From Ruegeria sp. HKCCD7303 (GTDB lineage Bacteria; Pseudomonadota; Alphaproteobacteria; Rhodobacterales; Rhodobacteraceae), in assembly GCF_013111185.1 (NCBI RefSeq), contig NZ_WVRE01000004.1:124001-188000 (forward strand): 64,000 bases of DNA, read 5' to 3'. The notes under the pieces were generated by a model, which saw only the letters and a program-made list of their open reading frames with translations, made no database searches and was not told where the DNA came from. Shown one piece after another: positions 61,837 to 64,000 of this stretch. Made by a program: the position numbers and the translations under genes. The stretch's first letter is position 1; each line of letters begins with the position of its first letter.

Positions 61837-64000
61837 TTATTCCAGTTCGACGAGCAGGTCTTTTGCGTCGATCTGGCCGCCTGGTTGCACGTGAACAGCT
61901 TTGACGGTTGCGTCGCGTTCGGCGTGGATGCCGGTTTCCATTTTCATCGCCTCGATGGTCAACAGCATGTCGCCTTCCTTGACCTCTTGTCCCGCAGTTA
62001 CGGCAACCGTTGCCACGACCCCCGGCATTGGTGCGCCGACGTGATCGGGGTTGCCGGTTTCAGCCTTGGGCCGGGCCTGAGTGCTTGATGTGACCATCCG
62101 GTTCGGTACCCGGATGACACGGGGTTGGCCGTTCAGTTCAAAGAACACGCGGACTTCGCCGTTTTCATCGGTCTCGCCAATCGCCTGACAGCGGATCTCC
62201 AGCGTCTTGCCCGGGTCAATCTCGGCCGTGATCTCTTCGCTCGGCTCCATGCCGTAGAAGAAGGTGCGTGTAGGCAGAGTTCGGACAGGGCCATAGATCC
62301 GATGACGTCCCATGTAGTCCAGGAACACCTTGGGATACATCAGGTAGCCGTTCAGGTCCTCGTCATCGACGTCTTTGCCTTCCAGCTGCTTGGACAGTTC
62401 GGCGCGGGTGGCTTCCAGATCAACCGCAGGCACGTCCTTGCCGGGGCGTTCTGTGTTGGGGGCCTCGTCCTTCAGCACCTTCTTGATGATGGTGTCGGGG
62501 AACCCACCCGGAGGCTGACCCAGATTGCCACGCATCATGTCCACGACCGAGTCGGGGAAGGCGACGTCAGTTGCCGGGTCCTCGACCTGTTCGCGGGTCA
62601 TGTTTTGGCTGACCATCATCAGCGCCATGTCGCCAACAACCTTCGACGACGGCGTCACTTTCACGATGTCACCGAACATCTGGTTTACGTCGGCATACAT
62701 CTGGGCGACCTCGTGCCAGCGCTCTTCCAGACCCAGGCTACGCGCCTGCGCCTTGAGGTTGGTGAACTGACCCCCGGGCATCTCGTGCAGATAGACCTCG
62801 GACGCCGGGGCCTGCAGGCTGGATTCGAAGGCCGCATACTGACCGCGAACCGCTTCGAAGTAGTCGCTGATCTCGCGGATTGCCTTGATGTCCAGCCCGG
62901 TGTCGCGGTCGGTGTGGCGCAGGGCCTCGACCACGGTGCCCAGCGTTGCCTGTGACGTGTTGCCCGAGAAGCTGTCCATCGCGCAGTCCACGGCGTCCAC
63001 ACCCGCATCGGACGCGGCCAGAATGGTCGCGCTGGCGATACCGGCGGTGTCATGGGTGTGGAAATGGATCGGCAGGCCGACCTCTTCTTTCAGCGCGCGG
63101 ATCAGGATCTTGGCCGAGGCTGGTTTCAACAGACCCGCCATGTCTTTCAGGCCAAGGATATGCGCACCTGCGTCGCGCAGCTCTTTCGCCATGCCGACAT
63201 AATACTTCAGGTCGTACTTGGCCCGATCCGGGTCAAGGATGTCGCCCGTGTAGCAAACCGTGCCTTCGCAGATCTTGCCGTTCTCGACGACAGCGTCCAT
63301 CGCCACACGCATGTTCTCAACCCAGTTCAGCGAGTCGAACACGCGGAAGACATCAATGTTCTTGGACGCCTGGCGTACGAATTCCTGCACCACGTTGTCG
63401 GGGTAGTTGGTGTAGCCGACCCCGTTTGCTCCACGCAGAAGCATCTGGGTCATCAGGTTCGGCATCGCTTCGCGCAGGTCGCGCAAACGCTGCCACGGGC
63501 ATTCCTGCAGGAACCGATAGGCGACGTCGAACGTTGCGCCGCCCCAACATTCTACACTGAACAACTGCGGCAGGTTGGCCGCATAAGTCGGAGCAACCTT
63601 GATCATGTCGATCGACCGCATCCGGGTCGCCAGCAGTGACTGATGCCCGTCGCGCATGGTGGTGTCGGTGATCAGCAGTTGACGCTGCGCCTTCATCCAG
63701 TCGGCCACAGCCTGCGGGCCCTTTTGCTCCAGCAGGTTGCGGGTGCCCATTTGTGGTTCGGCCTTTTGCGCGGGGGGTTTGGCCTCTTTCAAGTCGGCGC
63801 GCGGTTCGGGGCGATCCTTGGTCTCGGGGTGCCCGTTCACCGTAATGTCCGCGATATAGGTCAGAACCTTGGTGCCCCGGTCGCGGCGGCGCTTGAACGC
63901 GAACAGATCGGGTGTCGTGTCGATGAACTTGGTGGTGTATTCATTCGACAGGAAAGTTGGGTGTTTCAGCAGGTTGATGACAAAGTCGATATTGGTGCTG
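61837..64000 (-). CDS. pyc: Pyruvate carboxylase, C-terminal part (5' truncated by window)
   Basis: Partial: about 720 of an expected 1,140-1,150 residues; the biotin carboxylase domain lies beyond the right edge. Visible are the HMGL-like carboxyltransferase domain (TTMRDGHQSLLATRMRS and the metal/lysine region IHFHTHDTAGIASAT), the PYC_OADA domain, and a C-terminal biotin carrier domain with the biotinylated Lys in AMKMETG. The enzyme makes oxaloacetate from pyruvate and is a main anaplerotic route in Roseobacters. An internal GTG at 63840 is not the start; the frame continues to the window edge. Confidence 0.95.
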   Translation of the reverse strand, partial: STNIDFVINLLKHPTFLSNEYTTKFIDTTPDLFAFKRRRDRGTKVLTYIADITVNGHPETKDRPEPRADLKEAKPPAQKAEPQMGTRNLLEQKGPQAVADWMKAQRQLLITDTTMRDGHQSLLATRMRSIDMIKVAPTYAANLPQLFSVECWGGATFDVAYRFLQECPWQRLRDLREAMPNLMTQMLLRGANGVGYTNYPDNVVQEFVRQASKNIDVFRVFDSLNWVENMRVAMDAVVENGKICEGTVCYTGDILDPDRAKYDLKYYVGMAKELRDAGAHILGLKDMAGLLKPASAKILIRALKEEVGLPIHFHTHDTAGIASATILAASDAGVDAVDCAMDSFSGNTSQATLGTVVEALRHTDRDTGLDIKAIREISDYFEAVRGQYAAFESSLQAPASEVYLHEMPGGQFTNLKAQARSLGLEERWHEVAQMYADVNQMFGDIVKVTPSSKVVGDMALMMVSQNMTREQVEDPATDVAFPDSVVDMMRGNLGQPPGGFPDTIIKKVLKDEAPNTERPGKDVPAVDLEATRAELSKQLEGKDVDDEDLNGYLMYPKVFLDYMGRHRIYGPVRTLPTRTFFYGMEPSEEITAEIDPGKTLEIRCQAIGETDENGEVRVFFELNGQPRVIRVPNRMVTSSTQARPKAETGNPDHVGAPMPGVVATVAVTAGQEVKEGDMLLTIEAMKMETGIHAERDATVKAVHVQPGGQIDAKDLLVELE

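Noticed and set aside
1-64000. CRISPR arrays, insertion sequences, prophage, toxin-antitoxin or biosynthetic clusters
   Set aside because: I looked for repeats, transposase or integrase motifs and clustered unknown genes and found none that holds up.

Overview
The window is a 64-kb piece of chromosome from an alphaproteobacterium of the Rhodobacteraceae (Roseobacter group; Ruegeria-like, genus not resolved). The signs are a fairly GC-rich sequence, the gene order pccR / pccB / pccA / methylmalonyl-CoA mutase, a betI-betC-betA cluster, monofunctional hisB, a LolC/LolD pair without LolE, and several small exported proteins familiar from Roseobacter genomes. Genes are tightly packed on both strands. 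I see no insertion sequence, prophage, integrase, CRISPR array, toxin-antitoxin pair or rRNA operon. This is core and metabolic chromosome, not an island.

Layout. 0-7.2 kb: transport and redox genes, including two SLC13-type permeases with RCK_C (TrkA-C) inserts (the first cut by the window edge), a KsdD-like flavoprotein, a BASS symporter and a glutamine amidotransferase. 7.3-12.8 kb: YebC regulator, an MFS carrier, a nitroreductase, a divergent ArgP/LysE pair and an EamA exporter. 12.8-16.6 kb: choline-O-sulfate and choline oxidation (betI, betC, betA), followed by an exported nuclease. 17.7-30.3 kb: propionyl-CoA assimilation, with the ScfR-family regulator PccR, an efflux carrier, pccB, small genes, a porin, pccA and a one-chain B12-dependent methylmalonyl-CoA mutase. 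30.4-38 kb: housekeeping, with a VOC protein, an acetyltransferase, a DnaJ-like chaperone, a nuclease/phosphatase, Ppx/GppA, Hda and an AI-2E transporter. 37-45 kb: a 2OG-Fe(II) oxygenase with a flavoprotein, proS, lolCD, cytochrome c and a zinc-peptidase-like lipoprotein. 46-51 kb: a quaternary-amine ABC transporter (binding protein, ATPase, fused double permease), then NnrU and DUF2478 genes. 52-55 kb: tRNA-Tyr, rlmB and small genes. 55.3-59.5 kb: histidine genes hisB, hisH, hisA, hisF, hisE, interleaved with opposite-strand small exported-protein genes. 59.7-64 kb: a solo RAM protein, an acetyltransferase, two tandem tRNA-Gly genes, a MAPEG protein and the C-terminal two thirds of pyruvate carboxylase.

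How the genes connect. Two regulatory links can be read from the DNA. A 19-bp site just upstream of betI recurs (18 of 19 positions, opposite strand) upstream of the quaternary-amine ABC transporter 33 kb away, suggesting that BetI controls both uptake and oxidation. TTTGCAAA-type elements sit both at the pccR start and in the pccB promoter, suggesting PccR autoregulation and control of propionyl-CoA carboxylase. Propionyl-CoA carboxylase, the mutase and pyruvate carboxylase together describe a C3/C4 anaplerotic network.

The less expected items are a 93-residue zinc-ribbon protein that appears to start at an ATT codon, a 23-codon reading frame convergent with it that shares its CTAG stop, and a strong orphan terminator in a 650-bp gap that may end a small RNA. 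I did not find a convincing new multi-gene system.
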